From assembly GCF_017826695.1 (NCBI RefSeq), contig NZ_JAFFZW010000001.1:744001-808000 (forward strand): a stretch of DNA of 64,000 nt, in the 5' to 3' direction. The position numbers and the translations under genes are program-made. Positions 8,523 through 17,835 of the stretch are shown piece by piece (position 1 is the first letter of the stretch; every line of letters starts with the position of its first letter). The notes beneath the pieces are model-generated. The model saw only the letters and a list, made by a program, of their open reading frames with translations, made no database searches and was not told where the DNA came from. This DNA is from Pseudomonas alliivorans (lineage in GTDB: Bacteria > Pseudomonadota > Gammaproteobacteria > Pseudomonadales > Pseudomonadaceae).

Positions 8523-10697
8523 TCAAGTACCGCTCTGGACAAGTTGAGCCAGACGCGAAGCAATGTCCTGACGGCGGAACGGCTTGGCCAGAATCTCGAA
8601 ATCATCCGTCGGCACCGGTTTGGCATTGGTGTAGCCGGTGATGATGAGAATGGGCAGATCGTTGATGCGCTGGCGGACCTGCCGTGCCAATTGAACGCCG
8701 GTGATATCGGCCATGACGTAATCGGTGACCAGCACGTCCGGTCTCAGGCCTGCGTCAAACAGATCGAGCGCCACTGCGGCGGAGGGGGCCTCGGTGACCT
8801 GATAACCCAGGTCCTGCAAAAGATGAGCGGTGCTGTCCCTGACCAGGTCTTCGTCATCGACCAGCAGCACATGAACCGAACCCTTGAGCTGCGGAGTTTC
8901 CAGCACTCTGGATTCCGCCTGTATGACCGGGCTGCTGGCCACTGGAAGCCAGAGGCTGACCTGGGTGCCTTGACCGGGTCTGGAGCGAATGTCGAACTCA
9001 CCGCCCGACTGCAAAGCCAGTCCCTGAACCATCGACAGGCCCAGTCCGGTGCCTTTGCCCACACCTTTGGTGGAGTAGAACGGCTCCACGCAATGCCTGA
9101 GGGTGTCTTCGCTCATGCCGCAGCCGTTGTCGCTGACGGTCAGCCGAACATGATTGCCGAATTTCGCCTCAAGGGATTCGGCCCGCGCACTGATCTTTAC
9201 ACGTCCTCCGTCGTCCATCGCGTCACGCGCGTTGACCGTCAGGTTGAGGATCGCCAGTTCCAGCTGGTGCGGGTCGACGAACACTGCCGGCAGACTGTCG
9301 GGAATATCGACCTCCATGACGATCATCGGCCCCAGCGAGCGCTCGATCAGGTCTTTCAGTTCTGCCACCAGACCATCAAGCCTGATCGCTTCCGGGACGA
9401 GCGTCTGGCGCCGTGCGAAGGTCAGCAGCCTGCCCACCAGTGTGCGGGCACGATCGGCGGCCAGCATGGCGCTGTCGAGCAGCTTCGTGGAACGCGGGTC
9501 TTCCACGCGACGGCGAACCAGTTCCAGCGACGCCATGATCGGTGTCAGCAGGTTGTTGAAGTCGTGCGCGACGCCGCCGCTGAGCTGGCCGACCATCTCC
9601 ATCTTGCGTGATTCGTGCAACTGGGCGAGGGCTTTTTCGCGCTGGGCGAGCATGGTGACGACGCGCTGTTCAAGGCTTTCATTGAGGTCGCGCAGTGCGC
9701 GTTCGGCCCGCGCCTGATTGATCCACAACCAGGCCTGCTTTGCGGCTTCCTGGGCAAGGTGCAGCTCGTGATCGCCAAAGGTGCTCGTGATCGACGGCTG
9801 AATGGTCAGCACCGCTTCCAGCTTGCCATGCAGCACCACCGGCACGTAGACGGTGCAGGGTGGCCTGGTGACGGTGTAGCGGGCCATCCTTGTATTGGCC
9901 GGGATGATCGGACTCGCTGCGATTTCATGCAGCACAGCGCGGTTGGCGCGCAGGTCCGCTGACATGCTGTCCGTCCATTCGGGCAAGTGCGGGATCGCGG
10001 ACGATGAATCATTCGGGTCTGCCGACACTGTCTTCAGGTGAGCGCCGTCATCGTCAATCCCGATAAGTGCAATGTGCTGAAGCGCCAATTCTTCCCTCAG
10101 GCGGCTCAGCACATGGCGCTCTATGGCGCACGGATCGGAGGTGGAGGGCAGCGTTCGGCCCAGCTCGATCAGGAACGCCTGACGCCGTTCGAATTGCACA
10201 CGCTCGGTGGTTTCCGTGACGATGCACAACACGCCGCCAATCGAACCGTCAGTCTCGCGAACAGCGGAGTAGGACACATTGAAATAAACGGTTTCTTTGG
10301 CACCGAAGCGCTTTATATAGAACGGACGGTCCTTGGCCGAGAACGTCTTTCCGGTTTCACGCACGCCGCGCAGCAGCGGCTCCAGATCGTCCCACAACTC
10401 GCCCCAGTTCTCGACGGCCGGACGGCCCAGCGCGCCAGGGTGTTTGTCGCCAATGCTCGGCGCATAGGCATCGTTGTACAACGCAATGAACTGCGGGCCC
10501 CAGAACAGAACGATCTGTGCATGCACGGGCAGGGCGGTGGCGATCAGACTCTTCAGGCAACCGGACCATTGGGAAGGATGCCCCAGAGGCGACTGATTCA
10601 TCACCGCCGTTTGCAGAAGTGCCCCGATCTCTGCGTCCTCTTCGGGAAAGCACAATTCGCCCGTGTTGTTTGATTGAGAAAAATTGAGGTTATCCAT
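8523..10697 (-). CDS. Hybrid sensor histidine kinase / response regulator (PAS-GAF-HisKA-HATPase-REC)
   Basis: The 724-residue protein lacks membrane helices, so it should sense a cytoplasmic signal. Order: a PAS-like domain (about 15-150), GAF-like domain (160-315), HisKA with the phosphoacceptor His378 (GGVAHDFNNLL), HATPase_c with N box NLTVNARDAMDD and G boxes (DNGCGM, GKGTGLGLSMV), and a C-terminal receiver with DDED and the acceptor Asp in DVLVTDYVMAD. The ATG at 10697 has AAGG upstream; an in-frame TTG at 10748 would add 17 residues but has no clear ribosome-binding site. No dedicated response regulator is adjacent, so it probably signals through a phosphorelay elsewhere. Confidence 0.9.
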   Translation of the reverse strand: MDNLNFSQSNNTGELCFPEEDAEIGALLQTAVMNQSPLGHPSQWSGCLKSLIATALPVHAQIVLFWGPQFIALYNDAYAPSIGDKHPGALGRPAVENWGELWDDLEPLLRGVRETGKTFSAKDRPFYIKRFGAKETVYFNVSYSAVRETDGSIGGVLCIVTETTERVQFERRQAFLIELGRTLPSTSDPCAIERHVLSRLREELALQHIALIGIDDDGAHLKTVSADPNDSSSAIPHLPEWTDSMSADLRANRAVLHEIAASPIIPANTRMARYTVTRPPCTVYVPVVLHGKLEAVLTIQPSITSTFGDHELHLAQEAAKQAWLWINQARAERALRDLNESLEQRVVTMLAQREKALAQLHESRKMEMVGQLSGGVAHDFNNLLTPIMASLELVRRRVEDPRSTKLLDSAMLAADRARTLVGRLLTFARRQTLVPEAIRLDGLVAELKDLIERSLGPMIVMEVDIPDSLPAVFVDPHQLELAILNLTVNARDAMDDGGRVKISARAESLEAKFGNHVRLTVSDNGCGMSEDTLRHCVEPFYSTKGVGKGTGLGLSMVQGLALQSGGEFDIRSRPGQGTQVSLWLPVASSPVIQAESRVLETPQLKGSVHVLLVDDEDLVRDSTAHLLQDLGYQVTEAPSAAVALDLFDAGLRPDVLVTDYVMADITGVQLARQVRQRINDLPILIITGYTNAKPVPTDDFEILAKPFRRQDIASRLAQLVQSGT

Positions 10698-10883
10698 CGA
10701 CCTTGACGCTCGGTAAATAGGCGAAGCTTGCGCGGTTAGAGCGTACAAGTGCGCCGAGCGTTCACTGGTTAGTTGAATTTTGGCGGTCGATGTAGCGGAT
10801 CGGGTCAGGAGGGAAAGTTACTGTAAGCAAAGACCAGGTGTTTCAAGTCCTGGACGCTTTGACATGAGCGTATCGAATGGGAA

Positions 10884-10904
10884 AGCCCGCGATACGCGCG
10901 GGCT
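10884..10904 (-). terminator. Intrinsic terminator of acdS
   Basis: Read on the minus strand, AGCCCGCG pairs with CGCGGGCT (8-bp GC-rich stem, 5-base loop) and is followed by TTTCCC. It lies 33 bases past the acdS stop codon. Confidence 0.65.
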
Positions 10905-10937
10905 GTCGGTAACGTCATAACGGCTCGCAATCAGCCC

Positions 10938-11954
10938 TCAGCCATCCTTGAACAGAAAGCTGTAGGCGTTCAGGGCCGGAACGCCGCCCAGGTGGGCGTA
11001 GAGGACCTTCGAGCCTTCCGGGAATTCGCCGTTGCGGACCATGTCGATCATGCCGTGCATGGATTTGCCTTCGTAGACCGGGTCAGTCAGCACGCCTTCA
11101 AGGCGCGCGCACAGGCGGATGGCTTCGAGGGTGCCGTCGTTGGGAAGGCCGTATTCCGGGTAGGCGTATCGGGTGTCGAGCACGACGTCGTCGGCGGTGA
11201 TCTCGCGGCCCAGCTCGACGAGCTTCGCAGTGTTTTGGGCGATACGCAGCACTTGTTCGCGGGTCTTGTCCGGCTTGGCCGAGGCGTCGATACCGATGAC
11301 CCGCTGCGAGCGTCCGTCGGCGGCAAAGCCCACCAGCATACCGGCGTGGGTGCTGCCAGTGACCGAGCAGACCACGATATAGTCGAACGTGAAGCCCAGT
11401 TCTTCTTCCTGCTGACGCACTTCATCGGCAAAGCGTACGAAACCGAGGCCGCCGTACGGGTGTTCCGAGCAGCCTGCCGGAATGGGGAAGGGCTTGCCGC
11501 CGCTCTCGACCACATCGGCCATCGCCTTTTCCCAGCTCGGCCGAATCCCGATGTCGAAACCTGCCGAATCCAGACGCACATCGGCGCCCATGATGCGGGA
11601 CATCTCTATATTGCCGACCCGATCGTACAGCGCGTCGGAATAGTTGACCCAGTTTTCCTGGACCAGCACGCATTTCATGCCCAGATGCGCCGCCACCGCT
11701 GCGACCTGGCGGGTCTGGTTGGACTGGATGCCACCAATCGACACCAGCGTGTCGTAGCCGCCCTCGATGGCTTCAGGTACGAGGTATTCCAGCTTGCGCG
11801 TCTTGTTGCCGCCAAAGGCCAGCCCGCTGTTGCAGTCCTCTCGCTTGGCGTACAGCTCGACCTTGCCACCCAGGTGCTCGCTCAGGCGTTTGAGCGGCGT
11901 GATGGGCGAGGGGCCGAATGTCAGAGGGTAGCGCTTGAACTTGCTCAGGTTCAT
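10938..11954 (-). CDS. acdS: 1-aminocyclopropane-1-carboxylate (ACC) deaminase
   Basis: This PLP enzyme converts ACC, the plant ethylene precursor, to 2-oxobutanoate and ammonia in the bacterial cytoplasm. The length (338 residues) equals that of characterised AcdS. Lys51 ([10 protein letters not shown]) binds PLP, Ser78 sits in [10 protein letters not shown], Tyr294 in VYEGKSMHG. The two residues used to separate true ACC deaminases from D-cysteine desulfhydrases, Glu295 and Leu322, are both present. The ATG at 11954 follows GGAG at 7 bases; longer in-frame versions lack support. The divergent acdR gene and a downstream terminator complete the classical acd locus. Confidence 0.94.
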   Translation of the reverse strand: MNLSKFKRYPLTFGPSPITPLKRLSEHLGGKVELYAKREDCNSGLAFGGNKTRKLEYLVPEAIEGGYDTLVSIGGIQSNQTRQVAAVAAHLGMKCVLVQENWVNYSDALYDRVGNIEMSRIMGADVRLDSAGFDIGIRPSWEKAMADVVESGGKPFPIPAGCSEHPYGGLGFVRFADEVRQQEEELGFTFDYIVVCSVTGSTHAGMLVGFAADGRSQRVIGIDASAKPDKTREQVLRIAQNTAKLVELGREITADDVVLDTRYAYPEYGLPNDGTLEAIRLCARLEGVLTDPVYEGKSMHGMIDMVRNGEFPEGSKVLYAHLGGVPALNAYSFLFKDG

Positions 11955-12125
11955 ATCGAGTCTCCGTTGAGAGGTGAGGCCAGGCATGAGGCGTTGACGC
12001 TGTGCCTGAGACAGGTCCTATCATAGGAAATAGCTGGATAATCGTGGTTGCAAAGAATTGTTCGATTAGCGAATTAACGTTAGTGTCAACGCAATGAAAC
12101 GTTTATTTATTTCGTGGAAATGAAT

Positions 12126-12632
12126 ATGAAAGCAATAAATGAACACAACAAAAGGCCCGCGCCAGACAGGACGCCGCCGCTGGACCGGATTGACCGCACC
12201 ATTCTCAAGACACTGCAACGTGATGCGTCCATCTCCAATGTCGCGCTGGCGGAAAAGGTCAAACTCAGCCCGCCGGCCTGCCTCAGGCGCGTGGAGCGCT
12301 TGAAGGAAAGCGGCGTTATCAAGGGCGTGGTGGCGTTGTTGAACGGTGAAGTGCTGGAGGCTGGCATGGTGGTGCTGATCGGCGTGGTGCTGGATCGCTC
12401 GACGCCGGATTCTTTCGCGCAGTTCGAAGCGGCGGCGCAGAAGGTGTCCGGGTGCATGGAGTTTCACGTGGTCACCGGCGAGTTCGACTACTTCATGCTG
12501 CTGCGCACCAGGGACAGCCAGAGCTTCAACCGTCTGCATGCCGAACAGTTGCTGTATTTGCCGGGCGTGCGGCAGATCCGTTCGTTCATGGGCTTGCGTC
12601 AGGTGCTGTCGACCACTCACATTCCGCTCTGA
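12126..12632 (+). CDS. acdR: Lrp/AsnC-family regulator of ACC deaminase
   Basis: A 168-residue regulator with an N-terminal AsnC-type helix-turn-helix (about 19-65; LKTLQRDASISNVALAEKVKLSP is split by the recognition turn) and a C-terminal RAM/ACT-like effector domain. AcdR of other pseudomonads activates acdS from the divergent position, exactly as here. Starts are ambiguous: GTG 12114, ATG 12120 and ATG 12126 are in frame. I chose 12126 because GGAA (12116-12119) lies 6 bases upstream. The 165-bp acdS-acdR interval must hold both promoters. Confidence 0.85.
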   Translation: MKAINEHNKRPAPDRTPPLDRIDRTILKTLQRDASISNVALAEKVKLSPPACLRRVERLKESGVIKGVVALLNGEVLEAGMVVLIGVVLDRSTPDSFAQFEAAAQKVSGCMEFHVVTGEFDYFMLLRTRDSQSFNRLHAEQLLYLPGVRQIRSFMGLRQVLSTTHIPL

Positions 12633-12633
12633 G

Positions 12634-12671
12634 GCTCGCGTTGCACATAGCCCGACGACGGGCACGCGAGC
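12634..12671 (+). terminator. Hairpin after acdR
   Basis: GCTCGCGT (12634-12641) pairs with ACGCGAGC (12664-12671), enclosing a smaller CCCG/CGGG hairpin. It begins two bases after the acdR stop. No T-run follows. Confidence 0.45.
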
Positions 12672-12754
12672 GCATTGCCTGATCAGGGGGCCGCTGATAA
12701 TCTCGCCTGCTTGCGCAGGGACAGGACATCGCGTGCCATTCAAGGAATGACAAC

Positions 12755-13570
12755 ATGACGCCGATCATCGAAGCCTTATCGAAACAATCCTTTGCAGAAT
12801 GCTCGCTGGTGTCGGCCCACGACGCCGAGTTTCCCCGCCATACCCACGAAGAGTATGTGATCAGCGCCAACCTCTCCGGCAGCGAACGGATCTGGTATGA
12901 CGGTCGATCCCAGGACGTGCAGCCTGGGCAGGTCACGCTCTACAACCCGATGACGGTGCAGTCTTCCCTGTTCGACTCGACAGGCGCACGCTTCATCAGC
13001 GTCCACCTCGATGCAGCGCACGTCGCGTCGGTGTTCGGCGAGGTGCAGGGGCCGCTGTTCGATGAAGGCGCGCTCAAGGACGATGCGCTGTTCAACGCCA
13101 TTGTCACCTTGCATGCGGCCAATGATGCATCGCGACGCGAAGAAGCGCCCTACGAATTGCTGGCCGAGCTTTCCAGATTTCGCGGCGAGGGCCCGGTGAT
13201 CGCGGAGCCCGACATGGCCGCCAGGGTCGTGGAATTCATGCAGGACAATCTGTACGAAGACATTGATCTGCAGGATATCAGCGCCATGGCGGGCATCTCG
13301 AAATTCCATCTGGTGCGCAGCTTCAAGATGACCAAGTCATTGGCGCCGATGCAGTTCCTGAAACAGCTCAGGCTGATCGAGGTGCGCAAACGGCTGCGTC
13401 GGGGGGATGCAGCGGCCCGGGTCGCCACCGAGTTGTACTTCTACGACCAAGGCCACATGTGCAATTCGTTCCGCAAGGTGATGGGCATTTCACCGATGCG
13501 TTACGCCTCAATGCTCAAAGACGGGCTGCGGGCTGACAAACTCCATGTAGCCGGAAACCACCACGTATAA
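12755..13570 (+). CDS. AraC-family transcriptional regulator
   Basis: A 271-residue AraC regulator. The N-terminal half is a cupin-type ligand-binding domain (HTHEEYVISANLSG, VQPGQVTLYNP); the C-terminal third (about 160-265) has the double helix-turn-helix with AGISKFHLVRSFK and FYDQGHMCNSFRKVMGISPMRY. The ATG at 12755 follows AAGGA. Its last 63 bases overlap the 3' end of the convergent LysE-type exporter gene. This family often controls an adjacent LysE exporter, so it is the likely regulator of the 13508-15448 pair. The inducer is unknown. Confidence 0.88.
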   Translation: MTPIIEALSKQSFAECSLVSAHDAEFPRHTHEEYVISANLSGSERIWYDGRSQDVQPGQVTLYNPMTVQSSLFDSTGARFISVHLDAAHVASVFGEVQGPLFDEGALKDDALFNAIVTLHAANDASRREEAPYELLAELSRFRGEGPVIAEPDMAARVVEFMQDNLYEDIDLQDISAMAGISKFHLVRSFKMTKSLAPMQFLKQLRLIEVRKRLRRGDAAARVATELYFYDQGHMCNSFRKVMGISPMRYASMLKDGLRADKLHVAGNHHV

Positions 13571-14158
13571 CGTGAAATAGGCGAAGATCAGCGCCGATGC
13601 GATATAGGTCCATCTCAGCATCTTCTCGCCCAGCAGTTGCCCGCCATGGTAGGCCAGGCCGCACAGCACCAGCGTCCAGAAGACTCCGGCGCTGAAAAAA
13701 CCCGAGAGGAACAGGATCGAACTGTTCATATCGACGCCCTGTTTGGCGATGATTGCGCCACCGACGGCGGCGAACCACAGGATCGCGCTGGGTGACGACA
13801 TGGCCAGCACGATGCCTTTGGAGAACAGCGCGAAGTTGGTGCGCCCCCACTGTGTTTCCGAGCCACTGACCCCGGTCTTCACCCGTATGGCGCTGGCGAC
13901 CATCTTGACACACAGGTAGGCCAGCACCGCCGAACCGCCCAGCCACAGTGCCCAGCGTACCGCCTCGTACTGCAGCAACACCGCCATGCCCGCCAGGGCG
14001 AGAATCGCGTAGACCATATCGCCGATACAGGTCCCGAAACCGAGCCAGACACCTTGCCTGAAGCCGCGCTGCATCGACAGGGTGATCATGGCCATGTTGG
14101 CCAGGCCGATTTCCAGGCACAGCGACAGACTCAGTAAAAAACCGTTGTAAAACTCCAC
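13508..14158 (-). CDS. LysE/RhtB-family amino-acid exporter
   Basis: A 216-residue inner-membrane protein with about six helices and the LysE-family segments LCLEIGLANMAMITLSMQ and RGFRQGVWLGFGTCIGDMVY near the N-terminus. Relatives export lysine, threonine, homoserine or similar compounds. It starts with GTG at 14158, immediately after the stop codon of the upstream unknown gene, so translation is probably coupled; a GGAG lies inside the preceding gene's end. The 3' end overlaps the convergent AraC gene by 63 bases. The tight pairing suggests that the substrate relates to the product of the upstream protein. Confidence 0.88.
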   Translation of the reverse strand: MEFYNGFLLSLSLCLEIGLANMAMITLSMQRGFRQGVWLGFGTCIGDMVYAILALAGMAVLLQYEAVRWALWLGGSAVLAYLCVKMVASAIRVKTGVSGSETQWGRTNFALFSKGIVLAMSSPSAILWFAAVGGAIIAKQGVDMNSSILFLSGFFSAGVFWTLVLCGLAYHGGQLLGEKMLRWTYIASALIFAYFTLYVVVSGYMEFVSPQPVFEH

Positions 14159-15448
14159 TTACTCGCTCTCCAGCAAGGACTGTTCATAAAAAAGGGATGT
14201 TTCGCACAGCGACAGTCCGAACAATACATCCGTGTTTTTGGCGTGGTGCACGCCATAGGTTCGCAGAAAACGCTCGAAGGTTTCCAGATTGTCGGACATT
14301 ACGGCATCGAGCAGTGTCCTGGCGATACGCATCATGGCGGCCGGAAAGGCTGCGCAATCGATACGGATGCTGCCTGGCGCAATCACTGAAAGCACGCCTG
14401 CGTCTTCGAGCATTTTCAGTTGCGCGTAGGCGGCACCGGCGTCCGGAAACTGTTCGGGGCCGCGCCGCAGGTAGCGGAACAGCTCCAGAACATAGAACCG
14501 CACCATTCTGTCAGATTCCAGTTCAAGGCAGTCGGCGACATCGGGAGAAAGGGCGAGCAGGAAGCCGAACACATCAGCCACTGCTTCCTGAGCGACCATC
14601 GAGCCCCAGCGGTCATGACGGCTCAGGCGGCGGTAGTCGGTGGCAGGCAAGACGATGGAGTGCCCCAGGTCGTGGCCCCGGAACCAGCTCATCAGGTAGC
14701 GCTCTATGTCCTGATCTGCGGGGAGGTCATCATCGGTCCAGCCAAAGATGCCTTTCTGCTCCCGCGAAATCTGCTGGTAGAGATTCAGGTACGTGTTGGC
14801 GAAAACAATGGTGCGTTTGACGGGTGAATACTTGATGCCCTGATCTTCAGGCATGAAGTAGGCGAAATGTTTGGGGAACGTATCAGCCTCGCCGCCGATG
14901 GCGATCAGGTCGATGATCTTGTACGAGCACGCAGGCAACTGTTGAAGTTCGGCGCCGAGCTGCCGGGACAGCCTCGCCACGCTGCCGTCAAGGTAATGAT
15001 CGACGACATCCGATACGGCCTGAAGCCTGAAGTTCGGCGTGCCGAAGAATGCCGAAAAGCCGGTCTCCCGGGATTTTCCCAGCCAGGTCGACAAGGGCCC
15101 GACGTAGCTCACCAGTTCCTGCTCATCGAGCCCCGCCAGTTGAGCACCGGTGTCCTTGATCCAGACGGAACCCATCAACCCTTCGGCGATCAGGCCCATC
15201 GCATCACGGGACGCTTCGTCTTCCAGTTGCCCTGACGCCGTCGCCAACTGGTTGGCAATCGTCACCAGAATGGTCTGCACCAGCATCGAATCCTTCTCGC
15301 CTGCGCGTTCAAGCTCACGGATCAGATTGGCCTGCCGCACAAGCTGGTTCAATGCACTGGTCAGCGCAGGGGAAAACTTCTCGGGCTTCTCGAGCCGAAC
15401 GGCCCGGATGATGTGTTGTTGTCGTTTGGGCCAGAAAATGCTGTTCAT
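14159..15448 (-). CDS. Unrecognised 429-residue protein with HDLGH...EAVAD motif (possible metal-dependent enzyme)
   Basis: I do not recognise this family with confidence. The protein is soluble, with no signal peptide or membrane helix. Its most striking feature is RGHDLGH at residues 257-263 followed by QEAVAD at 287-292. His259, His263 and Glu288 (with Asp292) resemble the HExxH-plus-downstream-Glu zinc site of metallopeptidases, but Asp260 replaces the usual catalytic Glu. The segment around 205-215 (KYSPVKRTIVF) and the N-terminal 100 residues give no clue. The ATG at 15448 follows GGGAG at 5 bases. The gene runs into the LysE exporter without a gap, so the two are almost certainly one operon. 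A hydrolase, lyase or metal-binding scaffold are all possible; function is not claimed. Confidence 0.85.
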   Translation of the reverse strand: MNSIFWPKRQQHIIRAVRLEKPEKFSPALTSALNQLVRQANLIRELERAGEKDSMLVQTILVTIANQLATASGQLEDEASRDAMGLIAEGLMGSVWIKDTGAQLAGLDEQELVSYVGPLSTWLGKSRETGFSAFFGTPNFRLQAVSDVVDHYLDGSVARLSRQLGAELQQLPACSYKIIDLIAIGGEADTFPKHFAYFMPEDQGIKYSPVKRTIVFANTYLNLYQQISREQKGIFGWTDDDLPADQDIERYLMSWFRGHDLGHSIVLPATDYRRLSRHDRWGSMVAQEAVADVFGFLLALSPDVADCLELESDRMVRFYVLELFRYLRRGPEQFPDAGAAYAQLKMLEDAGVLSVIAPGSIRIDCAAFPAAMMRIARTLLDAVMSDNLETFERFLRTYGVHHAKNTDVLFGLSLCETSLFYEQSLLESE

Positions 15449-15646
15449 GATCGCTCCCTGTTCAAGAGCGGCAATCAGAACAGTACGGGTATGGTGAGGT
15501 ATTGGAAATAATTGCTGTAAGGCACCAGACTTGAGTGCGTGCGACCAAACGTTCCCGCACGCTGCGAGTCAGAGTGATGTGACTGACTGTAGCCTGTGAT
15601 TCAATACGCGCCGTTTTGTTTTTCTACTTGCTCAAGGATTTTGATT

Positions 15647-16555
15647 TTGGCTGCTGGAAGCTTGCTTACCCTGCTTGACGATATTGCCACCCTGCTGGAT
15701 GACGTGGCGTTGGCCACCAAGAAAACCGCAGGCGTGCTGGGTGATGATCTGGCGCTCAATGCGCAACAGGTCACAGGCGTGTCGGCCGACCGCGAATTGC
15801 CGGTGGTCTGGGCCGTAGCCAAGGGCTCTCTGCTCAACAAGGCGATTCTGGTGCCTGCTGCGCTGCTGATCAGCGCCTTCGCCCCATGGGCGATTCTGCC
15901 GTTGTTGATGATCGGCGGTGCGTTTCTGTGTTTCGAAGGTTTTGAAAAGATCGCCCATAAATGGCTGCACAAGGAAGGCGCTGACGAACACGAACAGCGC
16001 AAACAGGCCACCACCGATGCGTCGGTGGACATGGTGGCGTTCGAGAAGGAGCGTATCAAAGGCGCGATCCGTACTGACTTCATTCTTTCGGCGGAAATCA
16101 TCGTGCTGGCTCTGGGCGTGGTAGCGGCGCGGCCGTTCATGGATCAGGTCGGTGTGCTGGTCATCGTGGCGGTGCTGATCACGGTGGGTGTCTACGGTCT
16201 GGTGGCCGGTATTGTGAAGCTGGATGATCTGGGTCTGTACCTCAAGAAGAGCGCCAGCTCGTTCGCACAGAAACTCGGCGCTGGCCTGCTGTGGCTCGCT
16301 CCGGTATTGATGAAGCTGCTGTCGATCCTCGGCACGGCGGCCATGTTCATGGTCGGTGGCGGGATTCTGGTCCACGGCCTGCCATTCGCCCATCACTGGG
16401 TCGAAGGCATAACGGCAAGCGCTGCGGGTGCAGTGGGAGGACTGTCAGTGATCATCCCGACGCTGATCGATGCCGTCGCGGGCATCATTGCCGGTGCGGT
16501 ATTGGTGGTCATCGTTACCTTCGCCGGCAAGGCGTGGAAGGCTGCGCGGGCGTAG
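15647..16555 (+). CDS. yedI: YedI/DUF808-family inner-membrane protein
   Basis: A 302-residue membrane protein with the N-terminal DUF808 hallmark [15 protein letters not shown] followed by [20 protein letters not shown], as in E. coli YedI. Several hydrophobic helices follow, and the C-terminal third is strongly hydrophobic. I chose TTG at 15647, which gives the family start (L/M)[11 protein letters not shown] and has AAGGA (15634-15638) at 8 bases; a GTG at 15596 would add 17 atypical residues. The function of the family is unknown. It is convergent with the Tsx-like porin gene across a repeat. Confidence 0.85.
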   Translation: MAAGSLLTLLDDIATLLDDVALATKKTAGVLGDDLALNAQQVTGVSADRELPVVWAVAKGSLLNKAILVPAALLISAFAPWAILPLLMIGGAFLCFEGFEKIAHKWLHKEGADEHEQRKQATTDASVDMVAFEKERIKGAIRTDFILSAEIIVLALGVVAARPFMDQVGVLVIVAVLITVGVYGLVAGIVKLDDLGLYLKKSASSFAQKLGAGLLWLAPVLMKLLSILGTAAMFMVGGGILVHGLPFAHHWVEGITASAAGAVGGLSVIIPTLIDAVAGIIAGAVLVVIVTFAGKAWKAARA

Positions 16556-16580
16556 CACCGAGCGGACGTGGAGTGGCAAC

Positions 16581-16666
16581 GGGGCGCAGAGCGTGGGCAC
16601 GATCGGTGTCTTGATCGTTCCCATGCTCCGCGTGGGAATGCCGCTCGGGGCACTCCGCGTTCCGGC
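16581..16666. repeat. REPIN-like inverted repeat between yedI and tsx
   Basis: GTGGGCACGATC (16593-16604) is mirrored by GATCGTTCCCATGC (16613-16626), followed by CGCGTGGGAATGCCG and GGGCACTCCGCGTTCC. The same core, GGGCACGATC, recurs at 19803-19812. This resembles the common P. syringae-type extragenic repeat with cores such as GCGTGGGAACGATC. Confidence 0.65.
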
Positions 16667-16672
16667 GTGTTA

Positions 16673-17458
16673 TCAGAAAAACACTTTTACCAGCAGGCTC
16701 GCGGTGTTCTGGTCGGTGTCGAACGAACCGGTATCCTCGATCCCGTATTTGTTGGTCCAGTAGTCATACTCGATACCGACGTACAACTGCCGCTCCGGGT
16801 AGTTGAGCGCCTTGCCCAGGTCGTATTTGATCTGCGGGTTGAAGTGCAGGTTGGAGTGGTAAGTGCCACGTGATGTCTCGTCGTTGTCGACAACCCAGTC
16901 CATGAAGCCGTCGATCAATACATCCGATTTGCCCACCGGAATGGTGTACGACCACACCGGCGTGATCTGCCACACGCCATCGCCCGGACGATTGCCGTCG
17001 GTGTGGCGCTGATAGAAGTTGAGCTGGAAGTAATCGAAGCCCGGTATCTTCAGGTCGAACGCAGGGCCGATCAGGTAGGACTCGTTGTCGCCTTCACCGA
17101 ACTCGTAAGTGGCGGCCAGCAGCACATCCGTTATGGGGCCGAACTCGAATTTCTGTCCGAATATCTTTCCCATCGACAGGCGTGGAGAGATTTCACCGTA
17201 GTACGTGTTGTCGCCCGCGTTCGCATCTTTCTTGCCGTTGTAGAAGATCTTGTCGACGAATAGAAAGTTGTCGCCGTACTTCCAGCTGTCCGCATGTTCG
17301 AAGGTGAAGGTCTGCTGTATTTCCGGGTTGACGGTGAAGTCCCGTCCATTCAGATAGGTCAGGCTGTTGCTCTGCCACTGGAAGATATCCCCGGCCATGG
17401 CGGGTGCTGCGGCCAGCAGACTGCTGGCCAGTAACACGCTGGAAAGTGTGCGATTCAT
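16673..17458 (-). CDS. Tsx-like nucleoside-specific outer-membrane channel
   Basis: A 261-residue outer-membrane beta-barrel of the nucleoside-specific channel (Tsx/OmpK) family. It has a signal peptide (MNRTLSSVLLASSLLAAAPA, cleavage near AMA-GD) and ends in VKVFF, with the terminal Phe expected for BAM recognition. Internal family segments include FEHADSWKYGDNFLFVD and YGEISPRLS. ATG 17458 follows AAGGG. Its position beside purine-catabolic genes suggests nucleoside or purine uptake across the outer membrane. It is separated from puuD by a terminator, so it is probably transcribed on its own. Confidence 0.85.
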   Translation of the reverse strand: MNRTLSSVLLASSLLAAAPAMAGDIFQWQSNSLTYLNGRDFTVNPEIQQTFTFEHADSWKYGDNFLFVDKIFYNGKKDANAGDNTYYGEISPRLSMGKIFGQKFEFGPITDVLLAATYEFGEGDNESYLIGPAFDLKIPGFDYFQLNFYQRHTDGNRPGDGVWQITPVWSYTIPVGKSDVLIDGFMDWVVDNDETSRGTYHSNLHFNPQIKYDLGKALNYPERQLYVGIEYDYWTNKYGIEDTGSFDTDQNTASLLVKVFF

Positions 17459-17835
17459 TCGGTGTATCCCTTGAGTAAGATCATGATCGAGCAGACCGGT
17501 GCTCTGAATGGCACCTTGTCCGGGGGTGTAATAATTTGTCTGTTTGGTCAACTTCCACTAGTTAGCAAGAGCTGCGCCAATCGCCGAAAAAAAGCTGACG
17601 TAATACGAAAACCGCCACATTGATGTCGGTTTTGATTGTTTTCTGGAATTCCAGGCGCCGCAATACCCGGCCTGCTGGCGGGATGGGCAATCGGATTCGA
17701 CTAAAAAGGCGGGTATCGGCCTGTTTTGCAGCGGCGGCGGAGGATACTGGCTCGCGTCATCTGCCTCAAGTGCTCCAGCGCAGGGCGGCCGGGGCGAAAA
17801 CGGGGCGGCCGTTTGCAGCGGGCCGCCCGAGTGAC
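17459..17835. other. 377-bp intergenic region between puuD and the tsx-like gene
   Basis: No gene is supported. The right end holds the puuD terminator. Near the left end, on the minus strand, TTGACC sits about 90 bases before the porin start in an AT-rich stretch (around 17530-17550) and could be part of its promoter or an operator. Confidence 0.5.
17803..17828 (-). terminator. Terminator of the puuE-uraD-alc-allA-puuD unit
   Basis: On the minus strand GGGCGGCC pairs with GGCCGCCC around a 10-base loop and is followed by CGTTTTCG. It lies 7 bases past the puuD stop codon. Confidence 0.65.

Noticed and set aside
8445..9611. 388-residue open frame antisense to the hybrid kinase
   Set aside because: The kinase strand carries all diagnostic motifs (H, N, G boxes and receiver); the opposite frame has none.
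13508..13570. 63-base convergent overlap of the AraC and LysE-type genes as a sign of misassembly or truncation
   Set aside because: Both frames keep normal family lengths and end cleanly, so a real overlap is the simpler explanation.
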